Assembly: GCA_026990385.1 (NCBI GenBank)
Contig: JALXDL010000033.1
Location: forward strand, 1 to 64,000
Reading direction: 5' to 3'
DNA from: DRKI01 sp011051875
GTDB taxonomy: Bacteria; Desulfobacterota; Desulfobulbia; Desulfobulbales; Desulfobulbaceae
Length of the DNA stretch: 64,000 nucleotides
The notes beneath the pieces are model-generated. The model saw only the letters and a program-made list of their open reading frames with translations. It was not told the DNA's origin and did not search any database. Numbering within the stretch: the first letter of the stretch is position 1; each line of letters begins with the position of its first letter. Position numbers and translations under genes: made by a program. Shown here piece after piece: positions 53,616-62,344 of this stretch.

Positions 53616-54911
53616 TCAGATGGTGCCGTGGCCGCTCCGATCCTCGATGGGCAGGCGGAGAGAAAAGGTGGTTCCCTGGCCTGGGGTGGATGTGAAGGAG
53701 ATGGAGCCGCCATGCTTGTCATGGATGATGGTGCGGGCGATGGCCAGTCCCTGGCCCGAACCGAGACCGACCTCCTTGGTGGTGAAAAAGGGATCAAAGA
53801 TCCTGTTCTTTATGGCATCGGGGATTCCCTTGCCTGTATCCGTCACCGAGAGCAGGACCTCGTCTCCCTCCTGTCGCGTCTCGATGGTGATCCGCCCCTT
53901 GTCCTGGCCATCTTCGATGATCTCGGCAATGGCATGGGCGGCGTTGACAACCAGGTTGAGGATCACCTGGCCGATGTCACCGGGATGGGCCCTGATCACC
54001 GGCAGGCTGCCGAGCCGGGTCTCCACCTCGGCGACGTACTTGTACTCGTTCCGGCAGACAACAAGGGTATTCTCGACAATGGCGTTGATGTCCGTGTCCT
54101 GCTTGGCCTGGCTGCGATCGGCATGGGCAAACCCCTTCAGCCCCTGGACCAGGCGGGTTACACGGTCCACCCCGTCCTGGGTCTGGTCAAAGGCGCTGGG
54201 CACCTCCTCCTCAAGATACTCGACGTCGATCTCCTCCTCGAACCGGGCGAGCTCTTCGCACGTGGCTGCGTACTCCTCATGCCCGGCGAGTGATTCCCGA
54301 AACCTTCGGTAACGGTTCAGCAGTGCAAGGAGATCGGCAAATCCTTCACGGAGAAAGGTGAGATTGCTGCCGACAAACTGCATGGGCGTGTTGATTTCGT
54401 GGGCTATGCCTGCGGAAAGCTCGCCGATGGACTCCAGCTTCATGCCGTGAATGCGTTTGGCCTCCTGCAGCCGCATCTCGGTCAGGTTGCGGAAGGTGAG
54501 TACCGCGCCGTTGATCTCGTTCTGTTCGTTGCGCGTGGAGCAGGCGATATAATCGACAGAAAAACTTGTTCCGTCCTTGCGCCAGAAGATATCACCGTCC
54601 ACGTGATGGGATGAGCCGTCTTCCAGGGCGGCATACACCGGGCAGAATTCCCGTGGATATTCGCTGCCGTCATCCAGGGTGTGATGGATGGTCTCGTGAC
54701 AGCTCCGCCCAAGGAGTTCATCCTCTTCCCATCCCAGGGCGGAAAGAGCAGCCTTGTTGGCCTGGATGATCCGCCCCTGCCGGTCGACAAGGACAACAGC
54801 GCCCTCAACCCAGCGGAGCATCATTTCATTCTGGTACCGCAGCTGGTTCAGGGCCTCGCGGGCACTGTCCAGTTCCTGCAGAAGTGATTTCCTGTCCCGC
54901 TCCTCAGCCAT
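53616..54911 (-). CDS. PAS-domain sensor histidine kinase
   Basis: A 431-residue soluble kinase: N-terminal coiled coil, PAS domain (about 35-155) with a Cys/His cluster GRSCHETIHHTLDDGSEYP and FCP, HisKA with His171 in LSAGIAHEINTP, and HATPase_c (about 285-420; NLVVNAAHAI, DTGKGIPDAIKNRIFDPFF, GSGQGLAIA). The HisKA region has a longer-than-usual insertion of helical sequence (about 185-260). No response regulator is adjacent. It converges with the SDF-binding-domain fusion gene. ATG 54911 has GGAAG upstream; a start 19 codons earlier is possible. Confidence 0.9.
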   Translation of the reverse strand: MAEERDRKSLLQELDSAREALNQLRYQNEMMLRWVEGAVVLVDRQGRIIQANKAALSALGWEEDELLGRSCHETIHHTLDDGSEYPREFCPVYAALEDGSSHHVDGDIFWRKDGTSFSVDYIACSTRNEQNEINGAVLTFRNLTEMRLQEAKRIHGMKLESIGELSAGIAHEINTPMQFVGSNLTFLREGFADLLALLNRYRRFRESLAGHEEYAATCEELARFEEEIDVEYLEEEVPSAFDQTQDGVDRVTRLVQGLKGFAHADRSQAKQDTDINAIVENTLVVCRNEYKYVAEVETRLGSLPVIRAHPGDIGQVILNLVVNAAHAIAEIIEDGQDKGRITIETRQEGDEVLLSVTDTGKGIPDAIKNRIFDPFFTTKEVGLGSGQGLAIARTIIHDKHGGSISFTSTPGQGTTFSLRLPIEDRSGHGTI

Positions 54912-55322
54912 TATTCTTCCGGTACCCGTCGGCAAACACCCTTGTCTCACTGTATCCCGCATCCTCACCCATTATGGCACGGCACGCAGCGCAAAGTCAA
55001 ATTCCACGGCCACCGGGAGCCCCTTGAGCTCCCGCTGCAGGCCGGATATCTCCCGGTCGTCTCCTGGTCGGCAGTGGCCTGACCATAATGAACGGGCGGA
55101 CAGGAAGCAGTCTGGTTTTTCCGGCATGCAGCAGACGAGCATTTGCCCGGTGGCGGGGAAACAACAAATCCTCTGGCAGGAAGACAATATTGAGCGGTCG
55201 GGATATGAAGCGGAAAATTCCGCAACAAGGTCATAGAGGATGGGGGGGGGGAAACCGCTCTGCAGGAGCAGAGGTCGTGACAGGATGCCTGCCACACATA
55301 CTCACATGATCTGAAAAAAAGA
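54912..55322. other. Intergenic region between the PAS kinase and tRNA-Arg
   Basis: A 411-base region without a supported gene. It contains a palindrome GCGGAA-AA-TTCCGC (55210-55223), a run of ten G (55242-55251) and a small hairpin CTCTGC-AGGA-GCAGAG (55258-55273). Open frames on the minus strand here lack ribosome sites and recognisable sequence. Confidence 0.6.
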
Positions 55323-55399
55323 TGGTGCTCCCGGCAGGATTCGAACCTGCGGCACCAGGATTAGGAATCCTGTGCTCTATCCTACTGAGCTACGGGAGC
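55323..55399 (-). tRNA. tRNA-Arg (CCT)
   Basis: On the minus strand the acceptor GCTCCCG pairs with CGGGAGC, followed by A and an encoded CCA. The stem CAGGA/TCCTG encloses TTCCTAA with anticodon CCT (55365-55363). Confidence 0.96.
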
Positions 55400-55424
55400 A
55401 TTCGTGATCCTGTTTGCGGCGGGA

Positions 55425-55452
55425 ATATTAACCGAATCGTACAGGAAAGCAA
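55425..55452 (-). promoter_or_regulatory. Probable promoter of tRNA-Arg
   Basis: Read on the minus strand: TTGCTT (55452-55447), a 16-base spacer, TAATAT (55430-55425), 25 bases before the tRNA. Confidence 0.6.
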
Positions 55453-55503
55453 TGGAATTTTTTCTATCTGCAACAAGAAACCGGCCCTGGCTCACGACAC
55501 CCG

Positions 55504-56787
55504 TCAATCTCTCTTGTCAAGGATACTCTCTCCTGTTCTCAACACATCCCTGCCCCTGAAATCTTCCGGCCGGCAATTGGGACGAACGATGCAGTTCCGC
55601 CCGACACGGACATTGTCCGGCACCACGGCCTCCTTGCCGATCAGGGTGATACCGGTGTAGAGATGCTTGGGATAATCGATATTGGGCTTTTCCCTGTCTT
55701 CGCCATGGCCGACAATGGTCCTGGCCCCCACCTGCACACGCTTGTCGCAGATGGCAAGGTCTACCACCGATCCCGCACCGATTACGCAGTCCTCGAAGAT
55801 GACTGAATCCCGTACCACGGCGCCCCTGTGGACCCGGACCCCGGGTGAGAGAACCGAGTTGATTACTGTGCCCTCGATGATACTGCCCGCGGAGATCATG
55901 GAGGAGCGGACATCGCAGCCGCTGATATAGCGGGCCGGGGCCCGGTCCATGAGACGGCCATCTGCATCCGGATTGGGCCGGATACCCCATTGCTCCGGTG
56001 TTATCCTGGAGTCTTCGGGAATCAGGTCCATGTTGGTCTCCCAGTAAGACTGGATGGTGCCCACGTCGCGCCAGTAGCCGTAAAAAGGATAGGCGAAAAC
56101 GCGGTCTTTTTCGATGGCGCGGGGCACGATGTGCATGCCGAAGTCGATCTCCCGCTTGTCGCGGCCGAGGGTATCGAGCAGGTAGTTGGTATCAAAGACA
56201 TAGATCCCCATCGAGGCCAGGTTGGTCCGCGGGACCCTGGGCTTTTCCTCCCAGTCGATGATCCGGTTTTCCCTGTCAACGATACCGGCACCGAACTGGT
56301 GGATCTCGCTCTTGGGAACCACCATCATGCCGATGGTGATATCGGCCTTCTTGTGCCGGTGGTACTCCAGCATGGCGGCGAAGTCCATCTGGTAGATATG
56401 GTCGCCCGAGAGGATGAGCACCTGGTCCGAGGGATTGGCCCGGATAAAGTCGATATTCTGGCGGATGGCGTCGGCCGTCCCCTGGTACCAGTCCGAATCC
56501 TTCTCGCCGGTGCGCGGCGGCAGGATCTTGACCCCACGGGTCCGGCCGGTAAAATCCCATGCCTCACCGGTGCCGATGTGGCGCATGAGCGAGAGCGGCT
56601 TGTACTGGGTCAGGACCCCCACCCGGGTGAGACCGGAGTTCATCACATTGGACAGGCTGAAGTCGATGATCCGGTAGATGCCGCCAAAGGGAACCGCGGG
56701 CTTGGCACGATGACCGACCAGGATGTTGAGACGGCTGCCGATGCCGCCGGCCAGGAGAAGGACAAGGGCGTCTGTGCTCGGTCTCAT
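55504..56787 (-). CDS. glgC: Glucose-1-phosphate adenylyltransferase-like protein, copy 1
   Basis: A 427-residue nucleotidyltransferase with a C-terminal left-handed beta-helix (about 300-410; repeated hexapeptides such as GSIIEGTVINSV and GAVVRDSVIFED). Nucleotide-binding and catalytic motifs are intact: LAGGIGSRLNILVGHRAKPAVPFGG (given in part: GGIGSRL, RAKPAVPFGG), LSGDHIYQMDF and WEEKPRVP. It makes ADP-glucose for glycogen synthesis. ATG 56787 has AGGAGGT six bases upstream and overlaps the stop of the second copy (ATGA). Confidence 0.92.
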   Translation of the reverse strand: MRPSTDALVLLLAGGIGSRLNILVGHRAKPAVPFGGIYRIIDFSLSNVMNSGLTRVGVLTQYKPLSLMRHIGTGEAWDFTGRTRGVKILPPRTGEKDSDWYQGTADAIRQNIDFIRANPSDQVLILSGDHIYQMDFAAMLEYHRHKKADITIGMMVVPKSEIHQFGAGIVDRENRIIDWEEKPRVPRTNLASMGIYVFDTNYLLDTLGRDKREIDFGMHIVPRAIEKDRVFAYPFYGYWRDVGTIQSYWETNMDLIPEDSRITPEQWGIRPNPDADGRLMDRAPARYISGCDVRSSMISAGSIIEGTVINSVLSPGVRVHRGAVVRDSVIFEDCVIGAGSVVDLAICDKRVQVGARTIVGHGEDREKPNIDYPKHLYTGITLIGKEAVVPDNVRVGRNCIVRPNCRPEDFRGRDVLRTGESILDKRD

Positions 56788-58037
56788 TTCAGCACCTCCT
56801 GGTCCACCATGTGGTTTCGCGGCCAGCGGTCCGGGTCGAGCTGCGGATAGACCGTGCAACCGCTGCCAATGACCATGGAATCCGGAACCCGGTTGTTCCA
56901 GCCGATGACCGTCACGTTGCCCGGCGTGTCCACGCCGGGTACGCCCACCCGGCAGTCACGGCCGAAATCGGTATTCACGTCGCTTACCACGCGGCAGAGC
57001 CGGGCCCCGCTGCGCACCCGGTTATTGAAAAACAGGATGGAATCCACCACCTCCGCGCCCTTCTCCACCCGCACCCCGGGAAAGAGGATCGAATTCCTGA
57101 CCAGGCCGTCAACCACGCAGCCGTTGTAGGCCATGGAGTTGTCGAGCATCCCGTGCCGGCCGATCTTCGCGGGCTGGCAGTCGCGGATGTTGCGGTGTTC
57201 CAGGTTGGTACGCAGCCCCCACTTTTCCATATCGATCCTGGGCGTGGGCCCAAGCAGGTCCATGGAGGTCTGCCAGTACTCGTCCACCGTCCTCGTGTAG
57301 CCCCAGTAGCCATCGAACTTGTAGCCATGGACATTGAGCTTGCGCTCCATCATCATGGGGATGATATCGCGGCCGAACTCGTAGGAGTCGCTCTCCTGGT
57401 TGAGGCGGAGCATCTCGTAGAGCACGGCCGGCCGGAAACAGAGCACGGTGAGCGAGGCCCACCTGCCCCTGGGATGTCTCGGCTTCTCCTCGTAGGAGAG
57501 CAGCCGGCCACCCTCGGCAGAGTCGTCGGCGATCTCGGCGACGCCGAAGCGGGAGGCCTCCCCGGGCGTCACCTCGAGGAAGGCGGCGGTGAGGTCTGCA
57601 TCCTGTTCGTTGTGATAGCGGATCATCTTCCGGTAGTCCATGGAATAGACGTGGTCACCGGACAGGACGAGGATCTCCTCCGGATCGTGGTAGCGGACAA
57701 AATCCAGGTTCTGGTAGACCGCGTCTGCCGAGCCGCGATACCAGTGTGGGCTCTCGTAATCCTTGAAGGGGGGCAGGATGGAGATGCCGCGGTAACGGCC
57801 GATCATGTCCCAGGCGGCGCCGGTGCCGATGTGGTTGATCAGGGAATAGGAACGGTACTGGCTGAGGATGGCGATAAGCTCTATCCCCGAAAGCATCAGG
57901 TTGGTGAGGGGGAAATCGATAACCCGGGCAAAACCGCCGAAGGGAACCGCTGATTTGGGCCGATAATGGGTGAGCACCCCCAGTTCATCGACCCTGCCGC
58001 CGGCCAGGATCATGGCCAGAGTGGAGGGTTTGAGCAT
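56784..58037 (-). CDS. GlgC-like paralogue, copy 2, with altered nucleotide motif
   Basis: A 417-residue homologue of the preceding protein. LSGDHVYSMDY, EEKPRHP and RPKSAVPFGG are kept, but the phosphate-binding loop reads GGRVDELG, lacking the GxG(T/S)RL pattern of active enzymes. The two genes are translationally coupled, so they may form a hetero-oligomer in which this copy is mainly regulatory, like GlgD or plant large subunits. That is an inference from pairing. Start at 58037 has GGAAGG upstream. Confidence 0.85.
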   Translation of the reverse strand: MLKPSTLAMILAGGRVDELGVLTHYRPKSAVPFGGFARVIDFPLTNLMLSGIELIAILSQYRSYSLINHIGTGAAWDMIGRYRGISILPPFKDYESPHWYRGSADAVYQNLDFVRYHDPEEILVLSGDHVYSMDYRKMIRYHNEQDADLTAAFLEVTPGEASRFGVAEIADDSAEGGRLLSYEEKPRHPRGRWASLTVLCFRPAVLYEMLRLNQESDSYEFGRDIIPMMMERKLNVHGYKFDGYWGYTRTVDEYWQTSMDLLGPTPRIDMEKWGLRTNLEHRNIRDCQPAKIGRHGMLDNSMAYNGCVVDGLVRNSILFPGVRVEKGAEVVDSILFFNNRVRSGARLCRVVSDVNTDFGRDCRVGVPGVDTPGNVTVIGWNNRVPDSMVIGSGCTVYPQLDPDRWPRNHMVDQEVLK

Positions 58038-58153
58038 ACGGACACCTTCCTGCTGAAGAAACGTATAGCCGGATGCCTATAGTATTGCATAATGCCCCGG
58101 CCCTGCAACATATATCTTCATGTCCAGGAGGGGAAGGCGCAGGCGTTACAGCG

Positions 58154-59182
58154 TCATTTCATGTGCCGGGTGGCGATACGCATCAGCGAGCGGGTGGTGA
58201 ACTCCTGGTTTTCGCGAAGCGGAAGGTTCCTGAGCGGCACCTCGGCCCGGGCCGCCTCCTTGTGGCCGCCGGCGGGCCCGTATTCACCAAAGGTCTTCTG
58301 GGCCAGCTTGCCGGCATTCTTTCGGTAGCCGTCACAGCGGAAGATGACCACCAGTTTTTCGCCGTGGATGCCGGAAACGATGACCCAGTCGAATTTGTCC
58401 ACGTGGTTCAGAAAGTCGGCGATGATCACCTGGATGTCCGGTGTGCCCACCCGTCCGAGATGGACATAGGCCCGGCCCTTGCTGGAGCGTACCTCGTTGA
58501 GGGCGATCTTGAAATACTTCAGCTCGGAGCGGCGCAGCTCGGTGAGCTCGAACTTGCGCACCAGGTTGCGGTTGGCGATATTGAACACGTAGCGGAACGA
58601 GATGCCGTCAGCCAGCTGTATGTTCTTCTTCTCGAAATCCTGGGTATCCACCTTGATGCCGTAGAAGAGCGCCGTGGCCAGGGCCACGGAGGGCCGTATC
58701 CCTGCGGCCCGCAGGTACTCCACCATCATGGAGGAGACTGCACCGTAATCCGGGCGGATATCGATGAAATCGGCATCCCACCCCTCGGTGACCGGGTGGT
58801 GGTCGATGACCACGTTGAACTGCAGTTTTTCCAGGCAGGAATGGTGGGTGGGCTGCGAATCGAGCAGGACCCGCTTGGAATACTCCTTCACCGGCAGGGT
58901 ATGGAGACGCTCGATGGGGATCTTGAGCCGCTCCACCATGGTCAGGTTGTTCAGCCGCCTGATCTCGTTGGGATAGCCGATGGTGACATTCCCCACCTTG
59001 TAGCTGAGCAGCCGCTTCATGGCCATGGCACTGGCCAGGGCGTCCGGATCGGCAATGATGACAATCAGGACATCATCGCTCCGTTCAAACAGGTCCAGCA
59101 GCCCGTGCAGCCGTGTCTGGGCCGAATTCTTGCTCGCGCTCCTGGTAACGCTGCCGCCGATCTTTTCCAGTCGTTTCTGCAT
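58154..59182 (-). CDS. DHH-family phosphoesterase
   Basis: A 342-residue soluble protein of the DHH/DHHA1 group (NrnA/GdpP-like). DHHP lies at about residues 127-130; the DHHA1 motif is GPAGGHKEAARAEVPL (GGHxxAA). An early motif reads ADPDALASAMA, the usual DxDxxGSA region with changes: the first His is replaced by Ala. The family hydrolyses short RNA, pAp or cyclic dinucleotides; the substrate here is unknown. ATG 59182 is chosen; a TTG at 59200 would sit on the preceding T-run. It is preceded by a terminator-like leader (next entries). Confidence 0.87.
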   Translation of the reverse strand: MQKRLEKIGGSVTRSASKNSAQTRLHGLLDLFERSDDVLIVIIADPDALASAMAMKRLLSYKVGNVTIGYPNEIRRLNNLTMVERLKIPIERLHTLPVKEYSKRVLLDSQPTHHSCLEKLQFNVVIDHHPVTEGWDADFIDIRPDYGAVSSMMVEYLRAAGIRPSVALATALFYGIKVDTQDFEKKNIQLADGISFRYVFNIANRNLVRKFELTELRRSELKYFKIALNEVRSSKGRAYVHLGRVGTPDIQVIIADFLNHVDKFDWVIVSGIHGEKLVVIFRCDGYRKNAGKLAQKTFGEYGPAGGHKEAARAEVPLRNLPLRENQEFTTRSLMRIATRHMK

Positions 59183-59198
59183 AATCGTTTGCTCATGC

Positions 59199-59243
59199 AA
59201 AAAAAAACCACCATGGTCGCCCTGGCGGGCGATTCACAGTGGT
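59199..59243 (-). terminator. Intrinsic terminator directly before the DHH gene
   Basis: On the minus strand: outer stem ACCAC/GTGGT (59243-59239 with 59211-59207), an inner stem CGCCC/GGGCG (59231-59227 with 59222-59218) with a GCCA loop, then nine T residues (59207-59199). The T-run ends just 17 bases before ATG 59182. Confidence 0.85.
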
Positions 59244-59397
59244 ATGCGAGTCTCTCAACCGAGATTGGCAACCTGACGAGCGGGGCCTCTCTCCTGGTCC
59301 GCGGCGCGCACCCGGGATGTTTCTGCTGGCAGATTCTTCATGGCAGAGAGTTTCCTTCCTGCACCTGTCCGGACCACCATGGATCCGCACGGCAGGA
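59207..59397 (-). ncRNA. Candidate structured leader or small RNA upstream of the DHH gene
   Basis: A region of about 190 bases between a plausible promoter (59428-59404) and the terminator above, without an open frame of merit. It is rich in short complementary segments (for example TCTG-CCAG-CAGA and CTC-GGTT-GAG on the minus strand). It does not match any riboswitch I can recall. It could be a regulatory leader with attenuation, or a stand-alone RNA. Confidence 0.5.
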
Positions 59398-59403
59398 TAG
59401 GCG

Positions 59404-59433
59404 ACTATACCACAGTGACGGCGGGAATTGCAA
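59404..59433 (-). promoter_or_regulatory. Possible promoter of the DHH leader
   Basis: Read on the minus strand: TTGCAA (59433-59428), an 18-base spacer, TATAGT (59409-59404). It begins immediately after the stop of the RACo-like gene. Confidence 0.6.
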
Positions 59434-59434
59434 G

Positions 59435-61066
59435 TCAGGCTTTCCGGTCCTGCTGCCCGTTGCCAAACACCGGTACTGACGGGAAAAGCGCGGGGTCGGT
59501 ATGGGGAATGAAGCGGGAGCCGGAAAAACGGATCATGAATTCCTGGTTCACGTTCAGCTCGATATAGGTGATGCGGCGGCCGATCTCGCTGCTGCGTTTT
59601 CGCGCCTCCCCGTCAAGCAGGATCAGCTCGGCGCCGGCAAGGGAACTGTTGCCCAGGGGAAGGTAGGAGGAAAGGGGCAGGTCCGGCAGCATACCGAGCA
59701 CGATGGCCTGACGCGGATCGATATGGCGGCCAAAGGCACCGGCGACAAAGATGGTCTCGAGATCAGCGAACTCCACCCCCACCTGGCTGGTCAGGGTGGT
59801 CAGGATGGCGTACATGGCGGCCTTGGAGCGCATCATCGCGTCCAGGTCCACCTGGCTGAGCACCACGGGCCGGCCGTGGACCGTCTCCTGGGCCGGGACT
59901 ACGACGAAAGCCCATTCGCCCTCCACCTTCTGCAGCCGCTCGCGGATAAACCGCTGCCTGGCCGGCGGACCATCATCCCCGCCCGGCTGCAGCTTGCCGC
60001 GCAGGTCGACGATGCGGGCCAGGTAGAGCTCGGCCACCAGGTCGATGAGCCCGGAGCCGCAGATGCCGGCCGGCGGCGTATCATCGATGGTCGTATACTC
60101 CAGCCGCCACGCCTTGCGGTCCACGCGGACGTGTTCGATGGCACCGGGTCCGGCCCGCATGCCCATCCTGGCCACCCCGCCCTCCAGGGCCGGGCCGGCG
60201 GCGCCGGCGCAGGCGATCAGCCAGTCGCGGTTGCCCAGGACCACCTCGGCATTGGTGCCCACGTCGATGAGCATGCAGGTCTGTTCCATCCGGTCCAGGC
60301 CGCTGGCCAGGATACCGGAGATGAGATCGCCGCCAAAGTAGGAGCCGGTACTGGGGAGCACCCAGACCGGGGCCAGGGGATGAACGGCCAGGCCGATCTC
60401 CGAGGCCGCCAGCGGGTCGGGGGCATTAACCAGGGGGATGTAGGGCTCGCGGCAGATGTGGTAGGGATTGAGCCCCAGCAGCAGGTGGACCATGGTGGTG
60501 TTGCCCGAGACACTGACCGCCCGAATCTGCTCCGGGGCCACACCCGCCCCGCGGGCCAGTTCCCCGGCCAGGGTGTTGATGCTCTCCACCACGGCCTCCT
60601 GGAGCAGGACCCGGCCGCTCACACCGCTCTCGTCCGTTGTGGCGGCAAAATGGATCCGGCTCAGGATGTCGGCGCCATATTCGATCTGGCGGTTGGGGGT
60701 GTGGGCCCGGGCCAGGCGAGCGCCGGTGGCCAGGTCGAGCAGGGTGGCCTCCAGGTGGGTGGTGCCGAGATCCAGGGCCATGGCCGGCAGGACCGGGGAC
60801 GGAGCGGCAAGAAAATCAACCAGCTCCAGCCGGTGCGGCAGCACGTTGAGCACGGCATGGCCGGAAAAACCGGCCGCGCGAAAACGGGCCGCCACCGGGG
60901 CCATGGCCCGGAAGGGAATCTCAAGGTCAAGGGGCCGCGCGGCCGGGGAATCGTCCAGGGCATGGACCAGGGCAACGCGCAGCCGGTCCAGGTCAGCGGT
61001 GTTATCCTGGAGGCTTGGCTCCGGGGCGGCCACCGGCACACTGTATACCAAGGGCAGGGTATCCAT
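59435..61066 (-). CDS. RACo-like ASKHA reductive activator lacking a ferredoxin domain
   Basis: A 543-residue protein of the RACo/DUF4445 family, which uses ATP and a 2Fe-2S cluster to reductively activate corrinoid proteins. ASKHA motifs are clear: ALDLGTTHLEATLLD, VSVSGNTTMVHLLLGL, IDVGTNAEVVLGN, CAGAAGPALEGG and GICGSGLIDL. The N-terminal ferredoxin domain, normally with a CxxxxCxxC cluster motif, is missing: residues 1-90 contain no cysteine. It may rely on a separate electron donor. ATG 61066 has GAGGA upstream; ATG 61078 is an alternative. No corrinoid protein or methyltransferase is adjacent. Confidence 0.85.
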   Translation of the reverse strand: MDTLPLVYSVPVAAPEPSLQDNTADLDRLRVALVHALDDSPAARPLDLEIPFRAMAPVAARFRAAGFSGHAVLNVLPHRLELVDFLAAPSPVLPAMALDLGTTHLEATLLDLATGARLARAHTPNRQIEYGADILSRIHFAATTDESGVSGRVLLQEAVVESINTLAGELARGAGVAPEQIRAVSVSGNTTMVHLLLGLNPYHICREPYIPLVNAPDPLAASEIGLAVHPLAPVWVLPSTGSYFGGDLISGILASGLDRMEQTCMLIDVGTNAEVVLGNRDWLIACAGAAGPALEGGVARMGMRAGPGAIEHVRVDRKAWRLEYTTIDDTPPAGICGSGLIDLVAELYLARIVDLRGKLQPGGDDGPPARQRFIRERLQKVEGEWAFVVVPAQETVHGRPVVLSQVDLDAMMRSKAAMYAILTTLTSQVGVEFADLETIFVAGAFGRHIDPRQAIVLGMLPDLPLSSYLPLGNSSLAGAELILLDGEARKRSSEIGRRITYIELNVNQEFMIRFSGSRFIPHTDPALFPSVPVFGNGQQDRKA

Positions 61067-61085
61067 CGTGATCCTCATTCAGCAC

Positions 61086-61114
61086 TTGACGCAAACAGGG
61101 GCAGAGGGTACTAC
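61086..61114 (+). promoter_or_regulatory. Possible promoter of the lptG-like operon
   Basis: TTGACG (61086-61091), a 17-base spacer and TACTAC (61109-61114), in the gap between divergent genes, 112 bases before GTG 61227. Confidence 0.5.
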
Positions 61115-61226
61115 ATGCTCGGTAAGCGGACAAGAAAAACCGCAACCTGGCACCATAACAAACCGGAGATCTCCCCTTGCGGTCTTCCCCAGTCAATGCC
61201 GCTCGTGGTCAACCTTTTCCATAGCC

Positions 61227-62309
61227 GTGAAACTTCTCGACCGTTACATCCTGCGCCAATTCGGCAAGAACATCCTGATGATCATGGCCGGATTCATCTC
61301 CATCTACCTGTTGATCGACTTCTTTGAAAAGATCGACAACTTCATGGAAAAGGGCAAGTCCATGGGACTGGTGATCCGGTTTTTCATGCTCAGCATTCCC
61401 TTCATCCTCGAACAGATGGGGCCGGTCTGCATCCTGCTCGCCGGCGTGGTCACCCTTGGTGTGCTCAACCACAGCAACGAGCTGATCGCACTCAAGGCCA
61501 GCGGTATCCCGCTGAGGAAGATCACCGCGCCCATCATCGGCGCGGCCGTGGCCTGCACCCTCATCCTGCTTGCCATGTCCCAGTTTGTCCTGCCCCGGAC
61601 CGTGGCCGAAACCAACCGCATCTGGAACCGCGAGGTCAAGGGCCGGGTACCGCTGGGGATCTACCGCAACGGCCGCTACTATTACCGCGGCCAGGAGGGA
61701 TTCTACTCCTTTGCCCGGCCCGATCCGCACAGGAACGAATTCCTCTACTTCTCCTATTCCTCCTGGGACCGGAACTACCAGCTCAGTTCGCTGATCGCCG
61801 CCCGGCGCGCCGAGTGGAAGGACAACATCTGGACCCTGCATCAGGGCCAGGTGCAGACCGCCACCGGCAATGGCGACTACATGAACCAGGTCTTCACGGT
61901 GCGCGACTTCGGTTTCCCTGAAAAACCGGCTGATTTCTTTGTCCCGCAATACCACGCCCTGGAACTGTCCCTGGTGGGCCTGTACCGGGACGCGAAACGG
62001 AAGCAGTCGCCCGAGGAGGCCAGCAAGGCGTGGACCGAGTTCTACGGCCGCATCTCCTATACCATGCTCGGCCTGCCGCTGCTGCTGCTCGGCCTGCCCA
62101 TGCTGCTGATGGTCTACCGCCGCTGGGGCCGGGACCTGTCCCTGGCCATCCCGGTGAGCTGCGGCATGGCCTTTGCCTGCTGGGGCATCTGGGGGACCTT
62201 GCAGTCCCTGGCCAAGGCCAGCTATCTCAACCCGCTGGTTGCGGCACTCTCGGTCCACCTGCTCATCGGCAGCCTGGGGATCTTCCTGCTCCTGCGGGAA
62301 GACAGTTGA
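61227..62309 (+). CDS. lptG: LptF/LptG-family permease
   Basis: A 360-residue inner-membrane protein of the lipopolysaccharide-export permease family. It starts KLLDRYILRQFGKN, has about three membrane segments up to residue 130 (YLLIDFFEKIDNFMEKG, NELIALKASGIPLRKI), a periplasmic beta domain (about 135-255) and three C-terminal membrane segments. Sequence of the first helix favours LptG over LptF, but no partner permease is next to it. The GTG start at 61227 is set by the family N-terminus; no ribosome site is apparent. It probably leads the transcript with the next two genes. Confidence 0.9.
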   Translation: MKLLDRYILRQFGKNILMIMAGFISIYLLIDFFEKIDNFMEKGKSMGLVIRFFMLSIPFILEQMGPVCILLAGVVTLGVLNHSNELIALKASGIPLRKITAPIIGAAVACTLILLAMSQFVLPRTVAETNRIWNREVKGRVPLGIYRNGRYYYRGQEGFYSFARPDPHRNEFLYFSYSSWDRNYQLSSLIAARRAEWKDNIWTLHQGQVQTATGNGDYMNQVFTVRDFGFPEKPADFFVPQYHALELSLVGLYRDAKRKQSPEEASKAWTEFYGRISYTMLGLPLLLLGLPMLLMVYRRWGRDLSLAIPVSCGMAFACWGIWGTLQSLAKASYLNPLVAALSVHLLIGSLGIFLLLREDS

Positions 62310-62344
62310 GGGCCACCAGGCCCCCACCTTGCCGGAATCCAGCC

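Noticed and set aside
54965..55297. Overlapping minus-strand frames of about 110 residues before tRNA-Arg
   Set aside because: Many cysteines and prolines in no pattern, no ribosome site, and the frames overlap each other; most likely chance.
59207..59397. Signal recognition particle RNA, RNase P RNA, 6S RNA, or cobalamin, glycine and SAM riboswitches in the DHH leader
   Set aside because: Short look-alike pieces (such as GGAAGGAA) occur, but the full conserved cores are missing.
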